Source: Methylobacterium sp. | GTDB taxonomy: Bacteria; Pseudomonadota; Alphaproteobacteria; Rhizobiales; Beijerinckiaceae | Assembly: GCA_020253445.1 (NCBI GenBank) | Contig: JADCBP010000003.1 | Span: forward strand, 24,632-88,631 | Direction: 5' to 3' | DNA: 64,000 nt | Part shown: one piece after another, positions 17,381 to 25,986 of the stretch | How the letters are laid out: each line of letters begins with the position of its first letter | Position numbering within the stretch: position 1 is the stretch's first letter | Notes under the pieces: generated by a model | What the model saw: the letters and a program-made list of their open reading frames with translations, nothing else | Databases searched by the model: none | Told to the model about the DNA's origin: nothing | Program-made: the position numbers and the translations under genes

Positions 17381-18208
17381 ATGAAATTGTTTTCGGGATT
17401 TCGGATTCCCTCATCATTGGGCTTGCCGCAGAGATCCAGGTTGCTCATCGGCCTTGCGGTGCCGATGGCAATGATTGCTGTTTCGCTCCCTGCCAGAGGA
17501 GCGGAACAAACCGCCGCGATGGACGCCTCGTTCGCGCCGCGATGGACGTTTACGGTGAACGTCTATGCCTGGCTGTCAGGCATCAACGGGCGCTTGCGCA
17601 CCATTCCGCCTTTGCCTGCCGTCGACGTGAACATCAGCTTCGGCACGGTGCTTCGGAACCTTGATGGCGCCTTGATGGGGACGGCCGAGGCCCGGTTCGA
17701 CCGCTACATCTTCCTGACCGACCTCGTAGCCTCCCGCATCTCTCCCAAGAAGGCTATCGCGCTGCCGGTCGGTCCGGTCAGCGTCCGCGTCGAGAGCGGA
17801 GCGGTGATCGGGAGCGGCCTCGTCGGCTACCGGTTCCTGGAAACGACCAATGTCAGCCTCGATGTCCTCGTAGGCGCCCGATTGTTCGCGCTCAACAACA
17901 CTCTGAGTGTCACCGGCGGGCCCGTGTCCCCCTCCTTCGGCAAGAGCGAGCGCTGGGTAGACGGCGTTGCCGGAATCCGAGGGATCGCGACGCTCTCGGA
18001 CCGGCTTTTCATGACCGTCATCGCCATTGGCGGAGGCCTCTCATCCAGATACGAGTGGGACCTGTTCGGCGGCCTTGGCTACCGCTTCAGCGATCGCTGG
18101 AGCGCGATTGCGGGATATCGGGCGCTCAAGGTCGATTACCGGAGAGGCGACTTTATCTACAACGTGCTGCAGCATGGTCCGGTGCTGGGTGCGCAGTTTC
18201 GTTTTTAA
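17381..18208 (+). CDS. Outer-membrane beta-barrel protein of unknown role
   Basis: A 275-residue protein with an N-terminal signal peptide (hydrophobic core near residues 23-35, cleavage after ARGA). The rest alternates polar and aromatic residues, and the chain ends in Phe (AQFRF), as outer-membrane barrels do. It lies 24 bases before the alkylsulfatase gene and may help its substrate cross the outer membrane; that is inference from position. The start at MKLFSGF was chosen for the GGGGA upstream; an ATG at 17351 is in frame but adds residues lying in the recombinase remnant. Confidence 0.7.
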   Translation: MKLFSGFRIPSSLGLPQRSRLLIGLAVPMAMIAVSLPARGAEQTAAMDASFAPRWTFTVNVYAWLSGINGRLRTIPPLPAVDVNISFGTVLRNLDGALMGTAEARFDRYIFLTDLVASRISPKKAIALPVGPVSVRVESGAVIGSGLVGYRFLETTNVSLDVLVGARLFALNNTLSVTGGPVSPSFGKSERWVDGVAGIRGIATLSDRLFMTVIAIGGGLSSRYEWDLFGGLGYRFSDRWSAIAGYRALKVDYRRGDFIYNVLQHGPVLGAQFRF

Positions 18209-18232
18209 CCCAGAAGATCGTTGGAGGTTCCT

Positions 18233-20332
18233 ATGTCGACGCGCCGTGATTTCGTCCAGGCACTGCCTGCCTTGGGAGCAGCCTTCGCAGTCGGTTCAAG
18301 CATAACTCTGAACGAAAGTTCGGCACAGACCATGCCGTCGCCGCTCAGTGGCCACTTTCATCCCAAAGGCAAGGCGCCGACGAGCCACACCATTGCGGCG
18401 ATCAAGCGCTCTTCCGCCAATCTCCCCTTTGCCGATGCGCGCGATTTCGAGGAGTTGAGGAAGGGCTTCATCGCGCCGATGCCGGATCTCGTCATCAAGG
18501 CCGATGCGGGCCATGACGCCGTCGACATGAAGCGCTTCCAGTTCCTGAACGAGAACAGGGAATTCGACAGCATTCATCCCTCGATGCTGCGCATCGCCAG
18601 GCTGAACAACAACTATGGCCTCTACGAGGTCATGCCCGGCATCTACCAGGTGCGCGGCGTGGATCTCTCCGATATCACCTTCGTGCGCGGCAAGACCGGC
18701 TGGATCGTCTTCGATCCGCTCGTCTCCGCTGAAGCGACGCGCGCTGCGACGAAACTGTTCCAGGAGAAGGTCGGCGAGGGCCGACCGATCAAGGCGGTCA
18801 TCTATTCCCACACTCATGGCGACCACTGGGGAGGCGTGCGAGGCCTCGACCTGAAAGATGAGGACGTGGCGTCCGGCAAGGTGCAGATCATCGCGCCGGT
18901 CGACTTCATGGAGTTCACGGTCGCCGAGAACGTGTTCGCCGGCAACGCCATGAACCGGCGGCTGTTCTATCAATACGGCATGCTGCTGCCGGTATCGGCG
19001 CATGGCTTCGTCACGCAGGGGCTGGGGCACAAGATCTCCGCCGGACAGACCGGCCTCATCGCGCCGACGCGCCTCGTCTCCGAGCCCATCGAGGAGTTTG
19101 AGGTCGACGGCGTGCGGATGATCTTCCAGAACACGCCGAACACCGAAGCGCCGCGCGAGATGAACACCTACTTCCCGGACATGAAGGCCCTGTGGATGGC
19201 CGAGAATGTGTCGGCGACCCTGCACAACATCTACACGCTGCGCGGCGCGCAGGTGCGCGACGCGTTGCGCTGGTCGAAATACCTCAATGAGGCATTGCAT
19301 CGCTTCGGCAAGGAAGCCGAGGTCATGTTCACCGCGCACCATTGGCCTCGCTGGGGCAATGCGCGCATCCAGGAGATCCTGCGCGACCAGCGCGACCTCT
19401 ATGCGCATATGAACAACCAGGTTCTGCATCTCGCCAACCAGGGTGTCACCATCAACCAAATCCACAATGTCTACCGGCTGCCGGGTTCGATCCTGCAGAA
19501 ATGGCATTGCCGCGGCTATCACGGCTCGCCCGAGCATAACGCGCGCGGTGTCGTCCAGCGGTTCCTGGGCTTCTGGGACTGCAACCCGGCGACGCTCGTG
19601 CCGCTTTCGCCGGAGGAATCGGCTCCGCTCTATGTGGAGATGATGGGCGGTTCGGCGAAGATCATCGCTCGCGGACAGGAATTGTTCAACGAGGGCAAGT
19701 ATCTGCTGGCGATGGAGATCATGAACAAGCTGGTGCAGGCCGAGCCGCAGAACCAGGCCGCGAAGGATCTTCTCGCCGACATCTTCGAGCAGCTGGGCTA
19801 TCAGCAGGAGAACCCGGGGATTCGCAACAGCTACCTCTCGGGCGCCTACGAACTGCGCTCCGGCATCCCGCAGGGCGAGACGGCGAGTTCCAGCAGCCCC
19901 GACGTCATCAGGGCCATGTCGACCGAGCTGTTCCTCAACTTCCTCGGCATCAAGATGGACAGCCGCAAGGCGGAGGGGTTGCGCTTCGCCATCAACCTCG
20001 TCACGCCGGACAATGGCGAGAAGTTCCTGATCGAACTCGAAAACGCCACGCTCACCAACATCGCCGGCTTCCAGGCCGAGAAGCCGGACCTCACTCTCAC
20101 CATCAACCGCTCCGAGCTCGAACTCACGATGATGGGCGTCAAGAAGCTTGAGGATCAACTGAAGGACGGAACCGCCAAAGCGGTAGGGGACGTGAGCATC
20201 CTCGGCAAGCTGGCGGCAACCATGGTGGAGTTCGATCCGCGCTTCGAAGTGATGCCAGGCACAAAAGCCCGGACGGCAAAGGTTGCATCCGATGCCTACG
20301 AAGCGGAGATCGGCGCAGTTATTCCGGAGTAG
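18233..20332 (+). CDS. Alkylsulfatase, metallo-beta-lactamase fold (SdsA1/BDS1-like)
   Basis: A 699-residue enzyme that hydrolyses alkyl sulfate esters such as dodecyl sulfate to alcohol and sulfate. A twin-arginine signal (STRRDF) and hydrophobic stretch occupy the first 32 residues, so it is periplasmic. The metal motif HTHGDHWGG begins at His193; further ligands are expected near 280-355 and in TAHHWPRWG. An alpha-helical dimerisation region follows. The C-terminal third (from about 570) is the SCP2-like domain of this family. The start is set by GGAGG 5 bases upstream of 18233. It probably forms an operon with the barrel protein before it. Confidence 0.92.
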   Translation: MSTRRDFVQALPALGAAFAVGSSITLNESSAQTMPSPLSGHFHPKGKAPTSHTIAAIKRSSANLPFADARDFEELRKGFIAPMPDLVIKADAGHDAVDMKRFQFLNENREFDSIHPSMLRIARLNNNYGLYEVMPGIYQVRGVDLSDITFVRGKTGWIVFDPLVSAEATRAATKLFQEKVGEGRPIKAVIYSHTHGDHWGGVRGLDLKDEDVASGKVQIIAPVDFMEFTVAENVFAGNAMNRRLFYQYGMLLPVSAHGFVTQGLGHKISAGQTGLIAPTRLVSEPIEEFEVDGVRMIFQNTPNTEAPREMNTYFPDMKALWMAENVSATLHNIYTLRGAQVRDALRWSKYLNEALHRFGKEAEVMFTAHHWPRWGNARIQEILRDQRDLYAHMNNQVLHLANQGVTINQIHNVYRLPGSILQKWHCRGYHGSPEHNARGVVQRFLGFWDCNPATLVPLSPEESAPLYVEMMGGSAKIIARGQELFNEGKYLLAMEIMNKLVQAEPQNQAAKDLLADIFEQLGYQQENPGIRNSYLSGAYELRSGIPQGETASSSSPDVIRAMSTELFLNFLGIKMDSRKAEGLRFAINLVTPDNGEKFLIELENATLTNIAGFQAEKPDLTLTINRSELELTMMGVKKLEDQLKDGTAKAVGDVSILGKLAATMVEFDPRFEVMPGTKARTAKVASDAYEAEIGAVIPE

Positions 20333-20353
20333 GGGCTTGCATCAATCTGAACC

Positions 20354-20375
20354 GCCCCCGGTTTGCCGGGGGCGC
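20354..20375 (+). terminator. Hairpin after the alkylsulfatase gene
   Basis: A perfect 9-base stem, CGCCCCCGG and CCGGGGGCG, with loop TTTG, begins 21 bases after the stop. There is no clear T-run, so it may be a terminator of weak type or only an mRNA-stabilising hairpin. Confidence 0.55.
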
Positions 20376-20382
20376 GCCGGAG

Positions 20383-20748
20383 GGGCGCGAGGCGACCAGC
20401 AGGGTTGCGGGTGCGCTCACCTTTGTCGTTGCGGCGCTGCTGAGGCTGTCGCAGGGCATCGGCGTCTATTGGCCGGCGGGGGAAAAAAACTTCGTCACCG
20501 CGGAAACGTTCATCCATGCGGCGGAAGGCTTTGGCCGGGGCGAGGGGCCGCCGGTGATGGCATGGGTTCGGCTTTACGCGGCTCAGGCTGATGCCGGGAT
20601 TGTGCTCTCGACGCGCGGTTTGCGACCCTTCATCGGGCGCGAACTCGATTTTGCGCCCTCGACGCTGCAACTCGGTGAGCTGATGCGGAACGCACGGAGC
20701 ATCGCTGTTAATCGGGTCCAGATCATCCATACAAAATTCGTCCAGTAA
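20383..20748 (+). pseudogene. DUF4261-like protein, 5'-truncated
   Basis: An open frame of about 120 codons without a proper start encodes FVVAALLRLSQGIGVYWPAG, then AWVRLYA, and STRGLRPFIGRELDF. The order and content match the C-terminal part of DUF4261 domain proteins (family knowledge from memory; a profile search would settle it). The N-terminal half is missing, probably lost when the neighbouring mobile DNA arrived. A GTG at 20554 could give a 64-residue product, but this would be only a fragment of the domain. Confidence 0.5.
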
Positions 20749-20776
20749 CTCAGGAAGCAATCGAGATTCCGGTTTT

Positions 20777-21286
20777 ATGGTCGCTACTCTTGAAGCAGAA
20801 AAAAGAAATTGGCCATTCATAATAATGGTAATAGTATTTTTTTCTGTTTTTTTTGATTTTAATGTCGTACTTTTAAACTGGTCAAGCCCTATCATAAATT
20901 CATATATTTTACAAAAAGATTTATTGTCTATTTTACAAGTTGCCATCAAGATGAATATTACACATATTACTCTATATGCTTATGTCTTGATTTTTATCAA
21001 TGCATTTGCGCTTTACTTTGTAAAAATAAAAAATAGTGTTATAAATGTCATTGTAAATATGTTTATAGCAGTATTGTTTCTTGCAAGCTTTTTTGGATTG
21101 TGTTCATCAATTTATTATGTTTTATTTATGTGGGATAGTGAAAGCTGGGAATTTGATAGAAAAGGTGTATTTTTTACAGTCATTTTTATTGGGCTGATGT
21201 GCTGTGCAATATTCATGCTTATCGTTCTTGATTTGTTGATACGATTACTTGCAAGGTTATTCATCGGGAAAAAGGCGGAGGGTTGA
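20777..21286 (+). CDS. Small AT-rich membrane protein, unknown
   Basis: A 169-residue protein with four hydrophobic segments, near residues 12-33, 60-82, 88-114 and 130-160. The gene is strongly AT-rich, with codons unlike every neighbour of high GC. It begins 28 bases after the truncated DUF4261 frame and ends just before an IS5-family left end. I recognise no family. The composition points to recent transfer. Proteins of this form occur as immunity or accessory proteins in toxin islands, but no toxin gene is visible here, so that is only a suggestion. Confidence 0.6.
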   Translation: MVATLEAEKRNWPFIIMVIVFFSVFFDFNVVLLNWSSPIINSYILQKDLLSILQVAIKMNITHITLYAYVLIFINAFALYFVKIKNSVINVIVNMFIAVLFLASFFGLCSSIYYVLFMWDSESWEFDRKGVFFTVIFIGLMCCAIFMLIVLDLLIRLLARLFIGKKAEG

Positions 21287-21293
21287 TGGATGG

Positions 21294-21640
21294 CTAGGGT
21301 CAGGACCCATAAACAGGTTCCCGATATTGATCTTGTGTGATTCAACAATCCGATGATTCGTTTGGAGAATTGTTGATGGAGCCCCATCATTTTTGGCTGT
21401 CGGACACCCAATTCGAGCGCCTCAGGCGACTTCTTCCGAACAAGGAACGGGGCGTCAAGCGTGTTGATGACTGTCGGGTGATCAGCGGGATCATCCATGT
21501 GATCCGGAACGGCCTGATGTGGCGCGATGCGCCTGCGAGCTACGGTCCAGCCAAAACCCTGTATAATCGCTTCATTCGATGGAGCCGGGCGGGATATTCA
21601 ACGGGATTTTCGCCGCCCTGGCGGCCGGCAGGCATAATTA
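21294..21640 (+). mobile_element. IS5-family element, left part only (orfA remnant)
   Basis: The left end begins about 21294 (CTAGGGTCAGGACCC, a short imperfect palindrome). An ATG at 21376 starts MEPHHFWLSDTQFERLRRLLPN, followed by GIIHVIRNGLMWRDAPASYGP and TLYNRFIRW, which is the N-terminal helix-turn-helix part of an IS5-family transposase. Near 21590 a missing base breaks the frame; the other frame continues GIFNGIFAALAAG. After 21640 the sequence changes abruptly to AT-rich DNA. Non-functional. Confidence 0.8.
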
Positions 21641-21651
21641 AGGATTTTGAG

Positions 21652-22254
21652 ATGTTAATTTTCGACCATATTCGATGCTGTTGGACATCAAAGCAAAGTA
21701 AGGCTGATTATAAATATAAGAATGAAAAAATAGATTTTTTTATATTTTGGCATCATTGCTTTCTTGTTTCCGTATATTTTCATTTCAATAATATTCGAAA
21801 AGGCCCTGCTTGCAACGATATAATTCAAAATATATTTTATTTTTTTGGATTTATATTAAATGTATTTTTTAACTATGTAGACTTATTAGTTTACAATATT
21901 AAAAACATCCTTTTTCCGAGGAATATTTTCTTCTTAACCTCATACTGTTATTTTAAAAGAGGCGGAATAACATTAATCTGTTGTTTCGGCGAAGAAGAAA
22001 TAAAAGGAATTAATGCATCAGAGTTGATAAACAAAATAAATATTTTATTGGTGGCGTCGAATTCTACTCAATTAGTGCATGGGATGGATGGTCACATAAT
22101 TTTTAGAAAAAATAATAATCAAATTTTATTTGAATTTTTCGTCGGCAAAAAACGCCCTGTTAAGCAGCATTGGGGAAAATTGGATGAATATAAATTAAAA
22201 GAATTTTGTAATAGACTGGAAACTGAATTAGAACCGCTTTACAAAGACATGTGA
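21652..22254 (+). CDS. AT-rich gene for a 200-residue membrane-anchored protein, unknown
   Basis: The ATG at 21652 follows an AAGGA. The first 110 residues are hydrophobic and aromatic with about three membrane segments. The last 90 are soluble, with a start near GGITLICCFGEEE and an end rich in Lys and Glu. The same AT-rich composition as the gene at 20777 suggests a common origin. The gene occupies the space where the middle of the IS5 transposase should be. No family recognised. It may be a truncated or passenger gene. Confidence 0.55.
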   Translation: MLIFDHIRCCWTSKQSKADYKYKNEKIDFFIFWHHCFLVSVYFHFNNIRKGPACNDIIQNIFYFFGFILNVFFNYVDLLVYNIKNILFPRNIFFLTSYCYFKRGGITLICCFGEEEIKGINASELINKINILLVASNSTQLVHGMDGHIIFRKNNNQILFEFFVGKKRPVKQHWGKLDEYKLKEFCNRLETELEPLYKDM

Positions 22255-22263
22255 GGAAACATT

Positions 22264-22318
22264 AGACGCTCAATTTCGCCCTGGCAGCAATCAAGTTCTG
22301 GCTACCCTTTGTCCACGA
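22264..22318 (+). pseudogene. Possible IS5-family transposase 3' remnant
   Basis: The plus-strand frame TLNFALAAIKFWLPFVHEAES directly after the AT-rich gene looks like the last residues of an IS5-family transposase. If so, the element starting at 21294 spans to about here with its centre replaced by foreign DNA. The match is short and no matching inverted repeat could be seen, so this is a weak call. Confidence 0.3.
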
Positions 22319-22377
22319 AGCCGAGAGCGCAAACCGATCTGAGAGAAAGAGATCTGGCGCCCTGTCTTCTCGTTTTC

Positions 22378-22423
22378 GCATCCGCTTTTTCCGCCAACCT
22401 TTATCCACTTGGCGGGCGGATGC
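22378..22423. repeat. Palindromic intergenic repeat, copy A
   Basis: GCATCCGC...CCGCCAAC..TTATCCACTTGGCGGGCGGATGC is an imperfect palindrome. It shares its core with the copies at 36261 and 45831. Located between the AT-rich islet and the GntR gene. Confidence 0.6.
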
Positions 22424-22436
22424 TCCAGGTGTTTCG

Positions 22437-23195
22437 TCACCGCAGGGTGTTCACATAGGAGCATTCGTCCGTTCGGCAGAGCGAGCGGCGCCATTCCACC
22501 GGCGCGCCGTCTATGGCGGTCGCGATCCTGTCGATCGCGAGCACGGGCGCGCCGGACTCGAGACCCAGCAGTTCCGCGTCCTCGGGCGAACTCAGGACGG
22601 CCTTCACCCGCTCGCGCGCGCCCGCTACCGTGATGCCGAAGCGCGAGGCGAAGAGGTCGTAGAGGTTGTTCTCGACCGCCACGGCCTCGCCGAGCCCCGG
22701 AAACAGCCGCTCCGGAAGGCTGAGATACTCGGAAATGACCGGCTTGCCGGCAAGCGAGCGCAGGCGCGCGATCCGGATGACCCGTTGGCCGGGATCGAGC
22801 CCCAGCGCCCGGCGCTCGTCCGCATCGGCAGGGGCCTTCGTCACCCGCCGCAACTCGCTCTCGGGGAAAACCGCCACCCCGTCGTCCGGTGCCAGTTTGA
22901 AGAACTGGAAGAGGATGCGCGCTTCGTCGTGCCGCGCCACGAAGGTGCCGCGACCCTGCCGGCGGGTAAGCAGACGCTCTGCCGTCATTTCGTCAAGCGC
23001 CTTGCGGACCGTACCTTGGCTGACACCCAGTTCCGCGGCGATCTGATGCTCGGACGGGATCAGTTCGCCCGGCTGCCAGACCCGGTCCGCAATGCGGCGG
23101 GACAAGAGTTCCTTCACCTGCCGGTAGAGCGGGCGAAGCCCGGGGCTCTCCGCAGCTTTGGGCGCCAGATGGGCAGGCTTGCGAGTGTCCGTCAT
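22437..23195 (-). CDS. GntR-family regulator of the HutC type, probable regulator of suyAB
   Basis: A 252-residue regulator. A winged helix-turn-helix at about residues 24-92 (LYRQVKELLSRRIADRVW, then the recognition helix near GVSQGTVRKALDEM) is followed by a UTRA ligand-binding domain from about 100 to the end. It is divergent from suyA, and a palindromic operator-like site lies in the 136-base space between them. By position it is the likely repressor of the sulfolactate genes, with a substrate of the pathway as inducer. It resembles PhnF in domain layout but is 13 kb from the phn genes. Confidence 0.85.
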   Translation of the reverse strand: MTDTRKPAHLAPKAAESPGLRPLYRQVKELLSRRIADRVWQPGELIPSEHQIAAELGVSQGTVRKALDEMTAERLLTRRQGRGTFVARHDEARILFQFFKLAPDDGVAVFPESELRRVTKAPADADERRALGLDPGQRVIRIARLRSLAGKPVISEYLSLPERLFPGLGEAVAVENNLYDLFASRFGITVAGARERVKAVLSSPEDAELLGLESGAPVLAIDRIATAIDGAPVEWRRSLCRTDECSYVNTLR

Positions 23196-23225
23196 CGAGG
23201 AGTGTCTCGCTCCGTTCGGGTCCGA

Positions 23226-23259
23226 TTGACAGCTTAAATGATCTTATGTCTTATACAAG
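23226..23259 (+). promoter_or_regulatory. suyA promoter with overlapping GntR-type operator
   Basis: TTGACA at 23226-23231 is followed, 17 bases later, by the weak -10 TCTTAT. The imperfect palindrome CTTATGT-CTT-ATACAAG (23243-23259) overlaps the -10. A site of this form is typical for HutC-type GntR repressors. It lies 73 bases before the suyA start and faces the divergent GntR gene. Confidence 0.5.
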
Positions 23260-23331
23260 AGTTCGACGGCGCAGGTGGCCAGGCGGCCCTTGGTCCGGCG
23301 CCGGTTCCACCTGAGACAGGAAGCAATCCGC

Positions 23332-23619
23332 ATGGCGATCCCGCATCTGCTCGTGCACGAGCCAAAGGACACGGTCGGCGTCGTGGTGGTCGAGGGCTTG
23401 AATGCCGGGACCGACATGCTCGCCGTTGTTACCCACGACAATTCGGATTTCCGCATCACCGCAAAGATGGACATCCCCATCGGCCACAAGGTCGCGCTGA
23501 AGGAAATCAAGAAGGGCGACACGATCTGGAAATACGGCCAGGACATCGGCAAGGCCATCGCCGACATTGCCATGGGCGAGCATGTCCACGTCCACAACGT
23601 CAAGACCAAGCGCTGGTGA
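23332..23619 (+). CDS. suyA: (2R)-sulfolactate sulfo-lyase, small subunit
   Basis: A 95-residue SAF-domain protein of the UxaA family N-terminal type. With the large subunit it splits (R)-sulfolactate into pyruvate and sulfite. It contains the conserved pattern [16 protein letters not shown] and the metal-binding-type HVHVHNVKT near its end. UxaA-family pairs also include altronate and galactarate dehydratases. The sulfo-lyase reading rests on the next genes: a YeiH-type exporter, a ComC-type dehydrogenase and an HpsN operon. The ATG at 23332 has AGGAAG upstream. Confidence 0.82.
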   Translation: MAIPHLLVHEPKDTVGVVVVEGLNAGTDMLAVVTHDNSDFRITAKMDIPIGHKVALKEIKKGDTIWKYGQDIGKAIADIAMGEHVHVHNVKTKRW

Positions 23620-23633
23620 GAAGGAACAGCCCC

Positions 23634-24926
23634 ATGGCGAGCGCACCCATCGTCGCGAACTTCTCCCTCAACCAGAACAAGCTGGCCGCCGTGAAGGGCC
23701 GGAAGATCGAGGCCCCGGCCTTCAAGTCACCGGTTGCCCCCAAGCGGCGCGGCGCGCTCGTCTCCGACGCCGTGATGGCGTGGCGGCGTGAGAACGGCCG
23801 CGTCGGCGTGCGCAACCATGTCGTCATGCTTCCGCTCGACGACCTCTCGAACACGGCGTGCGAGGCGGTTGCCAACAACGTCAAGGGGGTCCTCGCCCTG
23901 CCTCACGCCTATGGTCGCCTGCAGTTCGGCAAGGATCTCGAACTGCATTTCCGCACCCTGATCGGCATCGGCTCGAACCCGAATGTGGCGGCCGTGGTCG
24001 TGATCGGCATCGAGGACGGCTGGACAAAGATCGTGGTCGACGGCATCGCAAAGACCGGGAAGCCCGTGGTCGGTTTCGGCATCGAGGGCCACGGCGACAT
24101 CGCAGTGATCGCCAAGGCTTCCTACGTCGCCAAGGAATTCGTGCAGTGGGCCACGGAGCTGCAGCGCGAGAAGTGCCCGGTCTCCGACCTCTGGGTCTCG
24201 ACCAAGTGTGGCGAAAGCGACACCACGACCGGCCTGTCCTCCTGTCCGGCGGTCGGCAACATGTACGACAAGCTGATCCCGAAGGGCATTTACGGTGTCT
24301 TCGGCGAGACCTCGGAGATCACGGGCGCCGAACATCTGTGCAAGGCGCGGGCGGCGACTCCGGAAGTCGGCGAGCGCTGGTTCAAGATGTGGAAGGCCTA
24401 TCAGGACGAGGTGATCGAGGCGCACAAGACTTCCGACCTGTCCGACAGCCAGCCCACCAAGGGCAACATCGCGGGCGGGCTCACCACCATCGAGGAGAAG
24501 GCGCTGGGCAATCTCGAGAAGATCGGTCGCGAATGCCGCTACATCGACATCCTGGAGCCGGCCGAGGCGCCTGCGAAGGGACCGGGGCTCTACTTCATGG
24601 ACACGTCCTCGGCGGCGGCCGAATGCGTGACACTGATGGCGGCGGGCGGCTACGTCATCCACACCTTCCCGACAGGACAGGGCAATGTGATCGGCAACCC
24701 GATTGTTCCCGTCATCAAGATCACCGGCAACCCGAAGACCATGCGCACCATGCCGGAGCACATCGATGTCGACGTCTCCGGCATCCTGCGCCGGGACATG
24801 ACGATCAGCCAGGCCGGAGATGCCCTGATCGACAATATCGTGCGCACGGCGAACGGACGGCTGACGGCGGCGGAGGCCCTCGGCCACCGTGAATTCGTCA
24901 TGACGAAGCTCTACCGGAGCGCATGA
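23634..24926 (+). CDS. suyB: (2R)-sulfolactate sulfo-lyase, large subunit
   Basis: UxaA-family large subunit, 430 residues. Conserved parts include [13 protein letters not shown] (about 56-68), the cysteine in STKCGESD (about 193) and [18 protein letters not shown] near the C-terminus. Altronate dehydratases share this fold, but the context favours sulfolactate cleavage, which releases pyruvate for growth and sulfite. The N-terminus is some 40 residues longer than I expect; an ATG at 23775 is an alternative, but AAGGAA precedes the chosen one. It follows suyA by 14 bases and precedes the exporter gene by 7. Confidence 0.82.
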   Translation: MASAPIVANFSLNQNKLAAVKGRKIEAPAFKSPVAPKRRGALVSDAVMAWRRENGRVGVRNHVVMLPLDDLSNTACEAVANNVKGVLALPHAYGRLQFGKDLELHFRTLIGIGSNPNVAAVVVIGIEDGWTKIVVDGIAKTGKPVVGFGIEGHGDIAVIAKASYVAKEFVQWATELQREKCPVSDLWVSTKCGESDTTTGLSSCPAVGNMYDKLIPKGIYGVFGETSEITGAEHLCKARAATPEVGERWFKMWKAYQDEVIEAHKTSDLSDSQPTKGNIAGGLTTIEEKALGNLEKIGRECRYIDILEPAEAPAKGPGLYFMDTSSAAAECVTLMAAGGYVIHTFPTGQGNVIGNPIVPVIKITGNPKTMRTMPEHIDVDVSGILRRDMTISQAGDALIDNIVRTANGRLTAAEALGHREFVMTKLYRSA

Positions 24927-24933
24927 CGCGGCG

Positions 24934-25986
24934 ATGACGAAGGCCGCCACAAACGGCTTGGCGCAGGCCCGGTCACTCGCTCCGGGCCTGCTCCTGTCGG
25001 CGGCCGTGGCGCTGGCTTCCGTGCTCGCCGCGCCGCTGATCAAGTCCGCGACCGGCGGGCGCATTCTCCTGCCGGACATGGTGATCGCGCTCATCTTCGG
25101 CATCGCGCTGCACCGGCTCGCGATCCTCGCGCGGTTCCAGGCGGGCATCACCTGCGCCGTCAAGACCCTGCTGCGCCATGCGATCGCGCTGCTCGGCCTC
25201 AGAATCGCCTTCGGCGATATCGCCGCGCTGGGCCTCGGCTTGGCGGTCCTCGTTGTCGCGGTCATGGCGACCACCTTGGCATCGGCCTTCCTGCTGGCAC
25301 GCCTGTTCGACCGCGAGGCCGGGCTCGGCGCGCTCGCGGGCGCGGCGAACGCGGTGTGTGGCGCCTCCGCCACGCTGGCGACCGCGACCGTGGTTCCTGA
25401 TTACAGGACCAGGAGCGCCGACATCGCCTTCACGGTGGTCATGGCCAACGCGGTCTCGACCGTGGTCATGCTCGCCTATCCCCCGCTCTGCGCCTGGCTT
25501 GGCCTGACTGCGACCGAGACGGGGATCATGCTGGGGCTCACCATCCAGGACATGGCGCAGGTCGTGGGCGCGGCCTACGCCGTCTCCGAGCCTGTCGGCA
25601 ACACGGCGGTCATCGTCAAGCTGCTGCGCGTGATGCTGCTCCTGCCGGTGGTGCTGGCCATCGGCTGGTACTTCATGCGTCGCGGCGAGAAGACGGGCGA
25701 GGCGAGGGTGCCCGTGCCGATGTTCGCGTTTGTCTTCATCCTGCTCGCGCTCGTCAACTCCATCCTGCCCTCCACCGGGCTCGCGGGCGTTTACCATCCG
25801 GTCAAGGCGGTTCTGGGAGAGGTCTCGCGCTGGGGTCTCCTGATCGCCATCGCCGCGCTGGGGCTCGGCACCTCCGTCACGCAGCTCCTGTCGATCGGCT
25901 GGCGTCACGTCGTGATCTTCTGCGGAGCGGGCCTCGTCATTCTCGTCGCCGGAACCGGCGGCATCCTGCTTCTAAGATCGACATGA
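24934..25986 (+). CDS. suyZ: YeiH-family (UPF0324) exporter, probable sulfite exporter SuyZ
   Basis: A 350-residue integral membrane protein with about ten hydrophobic spans. Features of the YeiH/UPF0324 family include the GGRILLPDMVIALIFGIAL start and the signature GAANAVCGASATLATATVV. In sulfolactate-degrading bacteria a member of this family, SuyZ, sits with suyAB and is proposed to export sulfite. Its position between suyB and the comC-type gene, with a 4-base overlap to the latter, fits that role. Substrate not shown by sequence. Confidence 0.8.
   Translation: MTKAATNGLAQARSLAPGLLLSAAVALASVLAAPLIKSATGGRILLPDMVIALIFGIALHRLAILARFQAGITCAVKTLLRHAIALLGLRIAFGDIAALGLGLAVLVVAVMATTLASAFLLARLFDREAGLGALAGAANAVCGASATLATATVVPDYRTRSADIAFTVVMANAVSTVVMLAYPPLCAWLGLTATETGIMLGLTIQDMAQVVGAAYAVSEPVGNTAVIVKLLRVMLLLPVVLAIGWYFMRRGEKTGEARVPVPMFAFVFILLALVNSILPSTGLAGVYHPVKAVLGEVSRWGLLIAIAALGLGTSVTQLLSIGWRHVVIFCGAGLVILVAGTGGILLLRST

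Noticed and set aside
18296..20158. A 620-codon open frame on the minus strand
   Set aside because: It is exactly antisense to the alkylsulfatase gene, whose domains and catalytic motif are clear. Long antisense frames are expected in high-GC DNA. The translation matches no family that I recognise.
22437..23195. PhnF, regulator of the phn operon
   Set aside because: Same domain layout (GntR plus UTRA), but 13 kb away and divergent from suyA with its own operator-like site.
23332..24926. Altronate dehydratase (UxaA) split in two
   Set aside because: The family is shared, but a sulfite-exporter-type gene and a ComC-type gene follow, and no uronate genes are seen. SuyAB fits better, although an assay would be decisive.
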